Positions 24,310 through 34,740 are shown, counted from the stretch's first letter. The stretch: DNA of 64,000 nucleotides from Lepidostoma basale (GCA_022606425.2 JAHDVF020000016.1:4928501-4992500); one strand, 5' to 3'. The notes: generated by a model not told the origin, from the letters alone. Numbers and translations: made by a program.

Positions 24310-24720
24310 TGGAATTTATATCACTTTACTTTGAGTAAGTTGGGCCAACCAGTTTCACTTTGTAGCGAGCTTCTTCAGGGTTATACACACTGGTGACAAT
24401 TTAAGCAAATTTGAAGCACAGCGCAGAGACGACGTCGCAGAGAGGAGGAGGAGGAATGAAAGACCACCGGGAGACGGTGATGGCTCCATTTCAAGCGCCT
24501 TCCCCTGCCCCAGATGCCCCAAAAATAGGTGGGTTCAGGATCGGGCTCTTCAGTCACATGCAGACCCACTACCGGAGAGGACAGTCATCCTCGGACACGA
24601 GGGACAGCCGATGATGATGATGACAGACTAGAGTTTGGAAATAGGGGTGGTGTTTGTGTCCTTGATACTCGCTACAGAGTGAAATCGATTGGCCCAACCT
24701 ACTCAAAATAAAGTGGTTAA
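24310..24720. repeat. Palindromic element with foreign sequence in its loop
   Basis: The left arm 24310-24380 (TTTGAGTAAGTTGGGCCAAC) and right arm 24660-24715 (GGCCCAACCTACTC) are inverted. A ~270-base, GC-richer segment (24395-24650) with no counterpart in the arms sits between them. The left arm carries a hammerhead-like module on - at 24347-24378. Confidence 0.75.
24347..24378 (-). ncRNA. Hammerhead-ribozyme-like motif
   Basis: Read on -: CC-CTGAAGA-A-GCTC, loop, AAGT (GAGT in the right arm), GAAAC-TG-GTT-GG. Comparing the two arms shows stem II as GCTC/GAGT with a G-U closing pair. Stem I starts CC/GG. Confidence 0.5.
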
Positions 24721-25635
24721 TACAAAGAAGAGTTTAAATTTATTTTTAAATATGTCAAACCACCAAGAAATAATGGCTTCGCATAAAATTTTTATTCTAC
24801 ATTATTCTTCAAGAATTTAATTTATTTTATAATATGTAATTTCTAAATAATTAATGTTAATATTGTATTGAACAATTTTTTTTTTAATAATTGAAACAAA
24901 TACATACACTTAACAGTTCGAATTTTTTTATATAAATTTATTTATAACATGTGGTAATTTAATTTAATACAATTTTCTTGCATAATCATTTTACCTTTCC
25001 ACAGACGATATCATTAGTTGATGCTTAAAATGAACGGCATCGCATTCTCACATATCCTTTTCTCTTATATCTCCTATGATTGCTCAATTCTTCCAATAAT
25101 GCACGCTCTTAGAGTGTTATAATGTAAATATATACGTAAGTACCTACATCAATATTTTTTTAAATACTTTGTTACCAATTTAACAAGTCATATTATATTA
25201 TTTAAGTAAAAAGTATATTAAATTTAATTTTATTTTGGGTAGTACTCGTACAACAATTTTAACTTGGCTCTAATGAATTGTAAAGAACTGAAATATGTAT
25301 GGTGGTAATATAAGTATGGAACTGAAGAAGGAATGGATATTTTTAAAGAACGAGTAACGAATTATATTATGTAAATAGTTCACATTTCGAGGAATTGTAT
25401 TATACTTACTGTCCCATATATTTCATAATTTCCAGGCCTTCAATACAACTGCGATTGTATATTATATTATATTTAATATAAACACGAGGTATGTACAAAA
25501 TTGTAAAATAAAAATTATATTTTAAACATGCATTTTTTTTTCTTACTTATACTGTCCTTCATTATTTAAACCATAGCTTCCAAATCTTATTTTGTCTACG
25601 GCCTTCTGAAAAAAAATACGCATGAACCCTTTAGT
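24721..25635. other. AT-rich intergenic sequence, nothing recognised
   Basis: No coding stretch, repeat or RNA gene was noticed. An ATATGTAT- and AATTTAAT-rich composition dominates. Confidence 0.5.
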
Positions 25636-25639
25636 AATT

Positions 25640-25770
25640 TGTCGACCTTCGTGGCAAAGTGGCAAGTGCTATGACTGCCACATCGAAGGTCCCGGGTTCG
25701 GTTCCTGGAAATGGCATTGTGATTGTTACACTGTCTTTGGTTTGGTATAGAATTCACGTGACGTAAGTTC
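25640..25770 (+). repeat. tRNA-derived SINE, 3'-truncated (plus)
   Basis: It shows CCTTCGTGGCAAAGTGG, GGTCCCGGGTTCGG and GAATTCACGTGAC. It lacks the usual TGGCGATAG and 3' block. Confidence 0.82.
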
Positions 25771-26208
25771 AATATGCTTAAAGTGGAGCAGTCTGATTCC
25801 ACAAAATATTATATCAGATTGTTTATTTCTAATTGACTTTACAACATTAAATACCATTATAGTTAGTTATTACAAATATGGTTTAAATATAAAGTAAAGC
25901 AAAAGATTTTAAAAATCTATTTATTGTCATGTACCACGGTTGGTATCACGTTTTCAATATAACTATATTATTCAATTAATTTGTACCTTTGCACAGTTAT
26001 TGGCATTTGTTTAACACCAATTGGGATCAAACTAGTTTTTAACTTTTTTGATACTTGGCACGTTTTTAATATCCAGTCCTCAATTTTCTAAATACATAAT
26101 AGATCCATGTAAACTTGAAGAATTTTTTAATTTATCCAGTTTCAAATAATACAAAATGCAAACAAAAAAATAATTAAATAACGCATTCTAAAATGAAAAT
26201 GTCTCGTT

Positions 26209-26349
26209 TTAGTCCGAAATGATTCTGAATCCTCCCGACTTCCTAGTTCCTCTGATGATCCCGTAATCCTTCTTGCACCTGCCCAGCAAGGATGTCCTGA
26301 TGCGTGGCTCGCTGGCCAGGTAGCACAGAAAAGGCACCATACTAGAGGC
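26209..26349 (-). CDS. Lysine-less opsin (gluopsin-like), last exon
   Basis: The exon follows TCTTCCAG on - and joins in phase 0 to the exon ending at 28009. The peptide begins ASSMVPFLCYLASEPRIR and continues TSLLGRCKKDYGIIRG, stopping at TAA (26211-26209). Aligned by the glutamate that ends the previous exon, A297-S298 and Y306 match bovine numbering. The NPxxY motif is changed: 302-303 are Pro-Phe, not Asn-Pro, while Tyr306 is kept. Helix 8 follows (LASEPRIR). The tail is short (about 30 residues after helix 8) and basic, with CKK as a possible lipid site. The stop lies about 4.4 kb from the transporter stop, so the two genes converge. Confidence 0.92.
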   Translation of the reverse strand, partial: ASSMVPFLCYLASEPRIRTSLLGRCKKDYGIIRGTRKSGGFRIISD

Positions 26350-26419
26350 CTGGAAGACGACAAACACTACATTAGAAATTATATAACATAAAAAGAAAAA
26401 AAAATACTAATGAAACGGG

Positions 26420-26640
26420 CTTCGTGGCAACAGCTTTTACCGCCACACCGAATGTTCAGATTCGATTCCCGCCGATTACAGTATTAAAACTCATGCCGTC
26501 TTTGGTCTTGTATAATTCACGTGACAATAAAAATGGCGATAGACTAGCAATCTATCACATGTCATGAGAATCAATAGCTTTAAAAAATGTATGCTGAAAT
26601 AGGGTTCAAATAAATTGTTGTCAACACAAATGTGGAAAGC
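26420..26640 (+). repeat. tRNA-derived SINE (plus)
   Basis: It shows GGCTTCGTGGCAACAGC, GATTCGATTCCCGCC, TAATTCACGTGACAATAAAA and the end block GGGTTCAAATAAATTGTTGT. It lies in the last opsin intron. Confidence 0.82.
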
Positions 26641-26868
26641 AACCGGGCATAATCAAATTAAAGCCTCGAGTAGCATCCTAAATACCAATAAAAATGTTTT
26701 ACTGAAATCGTTAATTTTAAATAATAATTAAATTAAATAATGTTTTTTTATTTTTTTATTTATATTATTTTTTGCCAGTTAGCCGAAAAAATCGACTTCT
26801 CGGCACTACGTTATTAATATTTTACTTAACGTTTTTACAACAACAACAAAATTATTTTATTGTAACAC

Positions 26869-26902
26869 CTGATGATGCCAACATCGTTTGGCGAAACAGG
26901 TA
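26869..26902 (+). ncRNA. Hammerhead-ribozyme-like motif
   Basis: CTGATGA-T-GCCAA-loop-TTTGGC-GAAAC-AG-GTA. Stem II pairs over five bases. Stem I next to it does not pair convincingly (C against T), so activity is doubtful for this copy. Confidence 0.45.
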
Positions 26903-27574
26903 TAGCAACATTTCATGAAAATAATTTGTGATACGTATAATTACAGTGTTTCAAATTTAAATATTTAATAATGTTTAATTATCGTAGTATTTCGGCCAAA
27001 ACAATGAAAATTTTTACTTAATTATTAATCGGGATTTATTAGTCAATTTTGTTTGATTCCCTTGCACGCTATCACACAAGTTATAAGCGTTCGTGTAAAT
27101 ATATTAAGTTCCTCAATCGTGAACAATTATTTCGCTTGCTACTGATACGCCGTACAATGCCCTTTGCTTTGACTCATCGCCTGAATAACAAAATGTGTTC
27201 ATTATAAATACAAGACTAAAGCAGCTGTGTTTCAAGTAAAAATAAATTAGTGAACTCTGTCCAATCTGCACTTGTCTGCGTGCGTAGATTAAAATGCAGT
27301 CTGTTTCAGTTGAACATGTATCCACACATATTACAGATTAATATTAATTGCCTTTACTTTTGAATGTGTTTTCAAGAATATTCAAAATAAAACTGTCTGC
27401 TCATCGATTTCTTTGAAATAATCCAGGCATTTCATAGAATAAGTAAACTTCTACAAAATAACACAGGTAGGAAAGATTTCACATAAACCGTACATTCGTT
27501 TATTCAAAAAAATATTCTCGCTGAAGTAGCAATTTTACCGGCATCTTAGTTATTTTTCATAAATTAAAATCATT

Positions 27575-27795
27575 TATTGAATGGATCCATTCAAAGAATG
27601 GACTCCACCAGCCTCCCCTATATTGCATTGCATAATCAACCTCATGGGACTCGCCCTCGTGGAAGACCTCCTAAAATATGGAAGGACAGCTGGGAACCTC
27701 ACAGGAGGAGCTTCACTCTGAAGAACAGACCAAATAGGTCTACAATAAGGAGGAAGAAGAAGAAGAAAAATAATAAGAAGAAGAAAACACAAATT
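27575..27795 (+). mobile_element. LINE tail fragment (plus)
   Basis: The frame has QRMDSTSLPYIALHNQP, then RPRGRPPKIWKDSWE, ending in an AAG-rich run. It is the C-terminal tail of a non-LTR polyprotein inside an opsin intron. Confidence 0.75.
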
Positions 27796-28008
27796 TAATT
27801 AATATGTGAATATTTTTTAATTAATTTAGTTATTTATTAGGATACATAAAATAATTAGTCATCTGCTTTAAATGTGTATGTATAAAAGTAGTTTTATATT
27901 GTTTTCAAAATTATACAAATTAACCTCTCACTCTGTTGTCCACTTTTTCGAATAATGACATCAACTCTCCTATTCATTACCACATATAAATAATCCAGTT
28001 TATTGTAC

Positions 28009-28161
28009 CTCGACTCCCAAGGGCGCTAGCAGCACGAGAGAAGGGGGCGGCCCCCTGAGTAGCCACCCCGCCCTGGAGTACCCGCCCAGCCACACCCACA
28101 GGGACAGCATCGCTTGGGGGGCCCAAAGGAGCAACATCACACTCGCTAGACCAACGGTACT
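28009..28161 (-). CDS. Lysine-less opsin (gluopsin-like), TM6-TM7 exon ending in Glu296
   Basis: Exactly 51 codons, phase 0 at both ends (acceptor TCCCCAG, donor GTACAA on -). The peptide starts STVGLASVMLLLWAPQAMLS; W and P in LWAP align to W265 and P267 of the CWxP motif, with Cys264 replaced by Leu. After a loop (GGYSRAGWLLRGP) about seven residues longer than in bovine rhodopsin, TM7 reads PSLVLLAPLGVE. The final codon GAG (28011-28009) falls where opsins have the retinal-binding lysine, ten residues before the conserved Tyr306. This is direct in the sequence and is the defining change of gluopsins. The exon is GC-rich relative to its introns, with no stop or frameshift, so it looks constrained rather than pseudogenic. 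Confidence 0.93.
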
Positions 28162-28365
28162 CTGGGGAATAGATATCTTCAATATTAATAGAATGTGGCC
28201 TTATTGTTACATATTTTTTTCAAAATCACTCCCTAGATTTTCTAAATTAATAAAAATATATTTTCAATAAACGTCCTTAAGTTGCAAGCTCCTGAATTGG
28301 TGACCAGGAGGCAATAAATTATTTTGAAAATGTATAATAGTTCTTAGTATAAACCATAGATATGA

Positions 28366-28610
28366 CAACCTTCATGGCCGTGTGGTAAGTACTTTGACTG
28401 CCTTACCGAAGGTCCACAGTTCGATTCCCGGCGATGGCAATGTGATTGTCACACTGTTTTAGTCTAGTGAAGAATTCACGTGACAATATAATGGCGATAA
28501 AATAGCAACCTATCGCATGTCAAGAGAATCAATATGATAGCCATACCCTTTAGTTCGATTTAGCTCGCGCAATGATGTAAATAGCGATTCAACAAATTAA
28601 TAATAATATA
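28366..28610 (+). repeat. tRNA-derived SINE (plus)
   Basis: It shows CCTTCATGGCCGTGTGG, CAGTTCGATTCCCGG, GAATTCACGTGACAAT, and the 3' variant TTTAGCTCGCGCAATGATG leading to AATAATAAT. Confidence 0.85.
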
Positions 28611-28674
28611 TTTTTCAAATTATTTCCATGAAATCTCTTTATGGAAGTTCATTTTAAATAATAATTAAATAATA

Positions 28675-28790
28675 AGTAACTATTTCCACTTTTGTCTTTA
28701 TTTCGACAGCGACTGATTACGCTAGGCTGGCTGGTATGGACAGACTGGTCATCAATGATAATAAATAAATAAAACAATGTTTTATTTAAT
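28675..28790. repeat. Half of a palindromic element (CGACAGCGA family)
   Basis: It keeps ACTATTTCCACTTTTGTC, TTTCGACAGCGACTG and GGCTGGCTGG as in the left arm of 32497-32690, but no opposite arm follows. Confidence 0.6.
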
Positions 28791-28884
28791 AATCATTTAA
28801 TTCTTCTTGATTTAATGGTTCAGTAATATTGGTTTTATTTATGTAATTGTATTATATTAATATTATTATTTTAGTACTTTGTAT

Positions 28885-29040
28885 CTACACCGCTTTATAT
28901 GGCAACACCAAACGGTTTCGCTTCCGCCGGAGCTTCGTCAGGTTGAGAGTCTCTCACCCCAACGAAGCTCCGCTGGGAGCGAAACCGGTTGTTGTTGCCA
29001 AATAATGTGTTGTAGATACAAATTACAAAAAGTGTATTAT
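28885..29040. repeat. Palindromic element with hammerhead-like module
   Basis: The outer arms are TATCTACACCGC and its partner in GTGTTGTAGATA; the inner arms are GGCAACACC and GGTTGTTGTTGCC. The minus-strand module at 28910-28941 reads CTGACGA-A-GCTCC-loop-GGAAGC-GAAAC-CG-TTT, with part of stem I pairing (CAAC/GGTG, one mismatch). The plus-strand module at 28959-28990 has lost CTGA. Confidence 0.82.
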
Positions 29041-29524
29041 TATTTTATTTAATGATCTCACACAACAAAATATTATTATAATTAATATATTATATTAATA
29101 TAATAACATTTATTGTATTTATGTATAACATTTAAGTGTAACTCCATTTAGAGTACTTAAATAAAGAAAAACTACGTTTTCTTGAAAAATATTTATAGAA
29201 GTGACATATTTGCAATGAAAAACAGAATAAAAGTTCTAAAAATCATGTGATTTCTCCAAAATTAAAGCCTTATTAATATTTTTAGAAACTGTCGTTTTCG
29301 AATTTTTGTGGTTTGCTAATCAAATATTTATTTTTCACTTGAAAGCTTCGACTGAAAATTCTCTTTCTGAAATAACCCGAAAATAATTTTTAAAAACTCT
29401 TTAATTCCTGCATGAGACATTTATTATTATTGCCCCAAATTGAGTTTTTGATAGTCTGCCCAACAAATATTTCAATGAACACATTGATATTTCTATTTTT
29501 ATTATAAAATGTTTCGATTTTTTC

Positions 29525-30170
29525 TACTAACTAACTAACTATGTAACCATCACACCGTTTCCACATAGGGCTAGGCAGAGAATGGACCCCACACTGTTCT
29601 ATCCTGACACAACTCTCGCGCCTCTGTCACATTTACACATCATGACATGCACGTTGTTCACAATTGTTCACGATTATTTCTACTTCGTGGCAGAGTGGTA
29701 AGAGCTCTGATTTGCATTCCGACGGTCCCGGGTTCGATTCCCGGCGATAGCAGTGTGATTGTCACACTGTTTTTGGTCTGGTGTAGAATTCACGTGACAA
29801 TTAAATGGAGATGGATTGGCTACCATGTCATAAGAATCAATATAATAGCTAAAATAAATTGTATACAGTAATTGGGTTCAAACAACCTGTTGTATATTAG
29901 GAAAAAAATATATAAAACAAGGCCGCCTTTTAGTAATTGCTTATTTTTACCATGCCATGTCTTCCTTGGCCTTCCTCGAGTTCTTTTACCATGCACACTA
30001 CTTGTATATATATTTTAACCATTCTTCCCTGATCCATTCGTTCCAAATGTCCAAATCATATTAGTGACCTCATCTTAATTTTATTTAAGACGCATCCATT
30101 AACTTTTCATTTTTTTTTACCTCTTCATTAGGTATTCTATCATACAGTGTTTTTTCGCACATTCTTCTTG
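29525..30170 (-). mobile_element. RTE-like LINE fragment interrupted by a SINE (minus)
   Basis: 29525-29682 reads as the 3' end of the RTE-like family. The match resumes at about 29926 (GGCCGCCTTTTAGTAATTG), exactly where the uninterrupted copy at 55261-55330 would continue. A plus-strand SINE occupies the gap. Confidence 0.8.
29683..29925 (+). repeat. tRNA-derived SINE nested in a LINE fragment (plus)
   Basis: It shows CTTCGTGGCAGAGTGG, CGGTCCCGGGTTCG, GAATTCACGTGACAAT, and TTGTATACAGTAATTGGG with the AACAACCTGTTGTATA end. It is one of the best-preserved copies. Confidence 0.88.
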
Positions 30171-30260
30171 GTAACTCTCATTTCTACGGCATATATACTT
30201 AATACGGGTTTCATAATGTATTATTATCATAATATGAATGGAAATATATTCAATACATAC

Positions 30261-30345
30261 TTTTGTTAATGACCACTGTTCCCATTCCATGTCAGAACCA
30301 CGGAGTCTCCTGTTGAAATTCAACGCCTTCCATAGCGAAACTATG
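30261..30345 (-). CDS. Lysine-less opsin (gluopsin-like), end of TM5 and intracellular loop 3
   Basis: 85 bases: one base completes an Ile codon split from 32944, then 28 codons, IVSLWKALNFNRRLRG then SDMEWEQWSLTK, phase 0 at the end. Acceptor TTCTGCAG, donor GTATGT. It gives a short, basic-then-acidic third cytoplasmic loop, the part that normally contacts G protein. Confidence 0.88.
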
Positions 30346-30673
30346 CTGCAGAAAAAAAAATATTGACAATTTAAAAATATTATCAATAATTTAAAGCTCA
30401 CTTATTAAAAAAATATTGTGTGTGTTTCAACAAATCTTTTGTGGTATAATTATTTATATACAAACTAACATTTTCCCTAAATTTTAATTGAAAGCAGCGA
30501 AAATTATGATCAAATCACTAAAACCATTTTTTTATAGTGTTGTGTTTTGTACTCGTCAAAAATAATTAATCGAATTAGTTAGGCAATAGGTGGTTTTATG
30601 AATAAATTAAAATAATTGTATCTTAAATTAAAAAAAGATAATTACTATAATTACAGATAGTTTAACTTAATTT

Positions 30674-32116
30674 ACGGAAGGATATACGCCGCTTGACTGG
30701 AGGAGGGCTGTTATCATGCCTCTATATAAGGGAAAGGGGTCTCGTATGGACTGCGGAAATCACCGGGCAATAAGTCTGTTAAGCGCCGTTGGTAAACTCT
30801 ACGGCCGAATTTTAATAGAAAGAGTAAAAAAGACGACGACTGAAAGAGTATGGGATGTTCAAGGCGCTTTTATGACCGGAAGAGGATGTATGGATCAGAT
30901 TTTTGCACTTCGAACGCTTGCGGAGAAGTTTATGGCCAAAAACCGTAAGCTTTTCTGTGCGTTTGTCGATTTGCAAAAAGCCTATGATCGAGTGAACAGA
31001 GATAAACTGTGGTCAATCTTGTCCGAATACGGAGTGAGCACAAAACTGATACGGGCGGTTGCTTCTCTCTACGAAGGGAGCACTGCCAGTGTTAGGGTAA
31101 ATGGAGACATCACGCCTTGGTTTGATATCACGAAGGGTGTTAAGCAGGGCTGCGTGATGTCTCCATGGTTGTTCAATCTGTATATGGATAAGTGTATGAA
31201 AGAACTTAAAGGTATAAATGCTGGTGCTAAGATGAGTGATTTATTTGTAAACTGTCTGCTTTACGCGGACGATGCCGTTCTCGTTGCGGATAGTGCGGAC
31301 AAATTACAAATCTTGGTGTCGAGAATGAATGAGGTATGCAAGTCAAATGATTTAATGATGAATGTCGGAAAGTCAAAGGTGATGGTTTTCGAAAGGGAAG
31401 AGCAAATGACAGTTTGTAATATAAGTGTGAACGAAGAGAACTTGGAACAGGTGAGGGAATTTGTGTATTTAGGTAGTATGTTCACAGCAGATGCCCGAAC
31501 GGATAGTGACGTCGAAAGAAGGGTTGGTGCGGGTAACAAAGTGAATGGAGCTTTAAAAATAGTTATTGGAAACAAGAATTTATCAATGAAAGCGAAAACG
31601 GCCGTTCACAATGGAGTTCTGGTCCCAACCTTAATGTATGGAAGCGAAGCATGGAACTGGCAAAAGAAGGATGAGAGTAGAATAAATGCGGTAGAGATGA
31701 GGTCCCTAAGACGTATGTGTGGTAGAACGATATACGACAGAATCTCAAATGCTGATATAAGAAAGGAATGTAGAGCGGAAGAAGGTATAATGAAAAAAAT
31801 TATGAAAGGATCGCTGCGTTGGTTCGGACATATGGAACGCATGGATGGAGAAAGAATGGTTAAGAAAGTATACGTTAATGATGTAAATGGGGTACGAAGT
31901 CGAGGCAGACCGAGGAAAACATGGCATGACCAAATTAATCAAATTTTAAAGGTTGGTCATGTTAGAAGTCGGAGGAATCGACGTGCGTGTATGACTCGTT
32001 GTATGAATGTGGAGGAAGCTAGAGAGGTTTGCCAGGATAGAGTAGTGTGGCGGTCCATTCTCTCTGCCTACCCCTGCGGGGAAACGGCGTGATGGTTTTG
32101 TTGTTGTTGTTGTTTG
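30674..32116 (+). mobile_element. RTE-like non-LTR retrotransposon, 5'-truncated, with intact RT frame
   Basis: The frame is open from the 5' junction (EGYTPLDWRRAVIMPLY) to TGA at about 32092. It includes LFCAFVDLQKAYDRVNRDKL (RT domain with catalytic Asp), VKQGCVMSPWLFNLYMD, LLYADDAVLVAD (the YADD active site), and the C-terminal tail RSRGRPRKTWHDQINQ. The endonuclease domain is missing, so this is a dead-on-arrival insertion. TTAACTTAATTT at 30662-30673 recurs at 32117-32128, a 12-base exact target-site duplication that fixes both ends. The 3' end is CGGCGTGATGG followed by (TTG)n. It lies antisense in the opsin intron between exons at 32944 and 30345. The undamaged frame argues for a recent insertion. 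Clade assignment is from the tail style and is not certain. Confidence 0.94.
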
Positions 32117-32496
32117 TTAACTTAATTTCGTTGATTGAATCTTGAATCAATCCTATATTATTAAAACCGATTAAGTTAAAAATTAAGAAGAAAAAAAAAC
32201 ATTTTTATTTATTGTTATTTAAATAACAATGCTAAATTTTGTATAACATATTTATTATTAATGAAAACGTTCGCATTAAAGACATTTTATTAAATGTTAT
32301 GGCAAAGTCATGTTTCATCTCGCTATGGCATTATCCAATATAGTGTGCTACATATTGTATATTTGATAATACTGTAGCAATATGAAATATGTCCCTCCCA
32401 TAAAATATATTTTGAAAAAAGTTTTTGAAAACATTATATATTCTAATGATTTTACTAAAATCTCTTGATGGAAGTTCATTTTGAATAATAATTAAA

Positions 32497-32690
32497 TTAA
32501 ACGATGTTTTTCAACTACTTCCAATTTTGTCTTTATTTCGACAGCGACCGGTTTCGCCAGGCTCGCTGGCATCGACAGACTGGTCTGTCTGACCGACCAG
32601 TCTGTCGATGTCAGCCAGCCTGGCGAAACCGGTCGCTGTCGAAATAAAGACAAAAGTGGAAGTAGTTAAAAAACATCGTTTTATGTAAAT
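32497..32690. repeat. Long, nearly perfect palindrome (CGACAGCGACCGG family)
   Basis: The arms of about 85 bases run from AACTACTTCC to GGAAGTAGTT around TCTGTCTGACCGACCAGTC. Each arm carries CAGCC-AGCCTGGC-GAAAC-CG-GTC, resembling the second half of the hammerhead-like module, but CTGANGA is not adjacent to the stem. The high identity of the arms suggests a recent origin. Confidence 0.9.
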
Positions 32691-32943
32691 ATTAATTAAA
32701 TATTCTATTAGACTGTGTTAGTCGCAATTTTCACTGTGGAATATGAAAGGAGAGTGTGAAAGAGATATTGCATAATATTAAAGGATTAATGAAAGGTATA
32801 CTTTAATGGCGAAAAATGATTGGAGGTTTCAGATATCCCATTAAAATAAATATGTTGACCAGCCATCTTAAATATGATAAAACCCAACCAGAATTAAACG
32901 AAAACGATCTAGAGAGATATAATTGAATTAATAACAAACCCAC

Positions 32944-33160
32944 ATGATAATGACGGGGAGAATTCCAGCGAAAATGACGAGAGGAATGTTGAAGGCTGCT
33001 TGCTTCTTGTTGGTGTATCTCCAGTCCAGGGAGCAAGAGGTTCCGCTGACGTCACAGCTGAATGATCCATACTTCAAGAGCGGAGGAACTGAGAAAACCA
33101 CGGATATGACCCAGCATAAGCTGATGCAGAATACGTAGAACTTGATACTTAACTCTTTAC
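32944..33160 (-). CDS. Lysine-less opsin (gluopsin-like), TM4-ECL2-TM5 exon
   Basis: Acceptor TTCATTTAG, donor GTGGGT; phases match 37314 and 30345. The peptide starts GKELSIKFYVFCISLCWVI and continues SVVFSVPPLLKYG, then the second extracellular loop SFSCDVSGTSCSLDWRYTN, then TM5 FNIPLVIFAGILPVII. The SGTSCSLDW stretch is an opsin signature in loop 2: its Cys aligns to Cys187 of bovine rhodopsin (disulfide with Cys110). An Asp lies six residues before it, at the place of Glu181. This motif is the main reason for calling the gene an opsin and not another class A receptor. Confidence 0.93.
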
Positions 33161-33365
33161 CTAAATGAAAATAAGAACGGTGCATGAAAACCACGAATTG
33201 CATGGTATAACATTTCTATTAATAAAACTTTACTTATGGGTTCGAAACGATTACATTGTCTCAGAGAAGCGTCAATTAATTAAGAACTGAGCAATTTTAG
33301 GGACTGTATAGTGGACAAGGTAAGAAACACAACCATTAGAAACAGAACAGGAGTGTCGGACATCA

Positions 33366-33595
33366 TCGTTGGGCAGGCCATGTCTCTCGCAGTTCTGACG
33401 ATATATGGACAAAATGCCTCTTTTGCAAGCGTCCTAGAATTACGACCCGTGGACGTCCCCAATTTCGATAGATGGACGACATTAAAGTGATCGCCGATAC
33501 CATATGGATGCGTGTTGTCCAGAATCAAAAGACATGGAAGTAGGTGGAGGCGGCATACGTCCAGGAGTGGACGGACACAGGCCGATAGTGATTTA
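33366..33595 (+). mobile_element. LINE tail fragment (plus)
   Basis: The broken frame has HRWAGHVSRSSDDIWTKC, then RGRPQFR, DDIKVIADTIWMRVVQ and AAYVQEWTDTG. It is the C-terminal tail of a non-LTR element, related to the copy at 56150-56420. Confidence 0.8.
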
Positions 33596-33599
33596 TAAA

Positions 33600-34740
33600 A
33601 ATACTTTGCATTAGTACAATACTGTATAATTTTAACAAAATTTTGTTTCGTATGGATGACCTCTATATAATTTTCTTTACGATTTTATGTATTCTAATAA
33701 TGTACATTAGGTTTTATTATATTCTTATAAAAATTGGATAGGAACACATAGGAAAACCGAATATAATATAATCCATTCAATCAAAATTCTCTATTTTTCC
33801 AAATAGACATTATAAACATATGTAAATTTTGGTATTTATATTAGATTTGGAAAAAATCATTGGCCAGGAGTATAAGAACAAGTACGACGCTTATAATGAT
33901 GAATACTCAGCAATATTTCGAGTATTTTCCTATCAAATATTGTTTAATCGACATGAAAAATTGCGATCTCCGAAGCGACCATGTTCAGTGTTTTTTTAGT
34001 ATAAAATAATGGGAAAATATTTTTAACATGTTGACTTACAATCAGGTCAGGTTTGAAATAAATTAAAGGTGCTTTTAAGTAGACAAAAAACAGGAAATTC
34101 CCCTTCCGAGTGTAAATATCCAATTATCTGGTTTCTTTATTTCTTCCCAAACAAAATGAAAAGCGTGTGTGTTTTTAAAGAAATAAATAATGTATTTGTT
34201 TATAATTAAGTACCCGAGAGGCAGAAAGTCTCAAAGGAGAGATACAATTTTAAGAAGACTTCATTGACGTTAATACAGAGAAAATCGGCGAAGCGTCTTG
34301 TGACTGACAGAACGCATTAAATATATAACGTAACTTCGGGAATGGCTTCTGAAAAGTAGATCGACTGACGCTGAGGAAAATAGGAACTGAAGGTGATATA
34401 ATACTGGTTCACAATGGTAAGAACATGACGCATTGAATGATAACAATTTTATTTTGTGTAACTCCGTGATCATTTCCAGTTACAAAAAATAGTCTTGTAT
34501 AAAAAATGGAATAAATATTAGAAAATGCACATTCATGTCATTAGACGTTAGAGTTTTTTTTCGTACAATATCTTAAATTATGTTAAATTTGATGGATAAT
34601 ACAACAACAAAAAAATCGCGCATATCATCACAACATTATAAAAAAAAAAATTGTATAGATTTTTTTTATGGAAGTGACATGTTTCAAATTTTTAGGAATG
34701 ATGCAATGATGAATGATAATCCATGGTTTGGTGGAAACAA
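33600..34740. other. AT-rich opsin intron sequence, nothing recognised
   Basis: This lies between opsin exons at 37314 and 33160. No exon, repeat of a known family or RNA gene was seen. Confidence 0.5.

Noticed and set aside
31261..31942. Minus-strand open frames opposite the intact LINE
   Set aside because: Antisense shadows of the reverse-transcriptase frame; no independent motif.
32560..32630. Hammerhead call for the CGACAGCGACCGG palindrome
   Set aside because: CTGTCGATGTCAG does not place CTGANGA next to the GCCA/TGGC stem, so the core geometry is not met; listed only as a palindrome.
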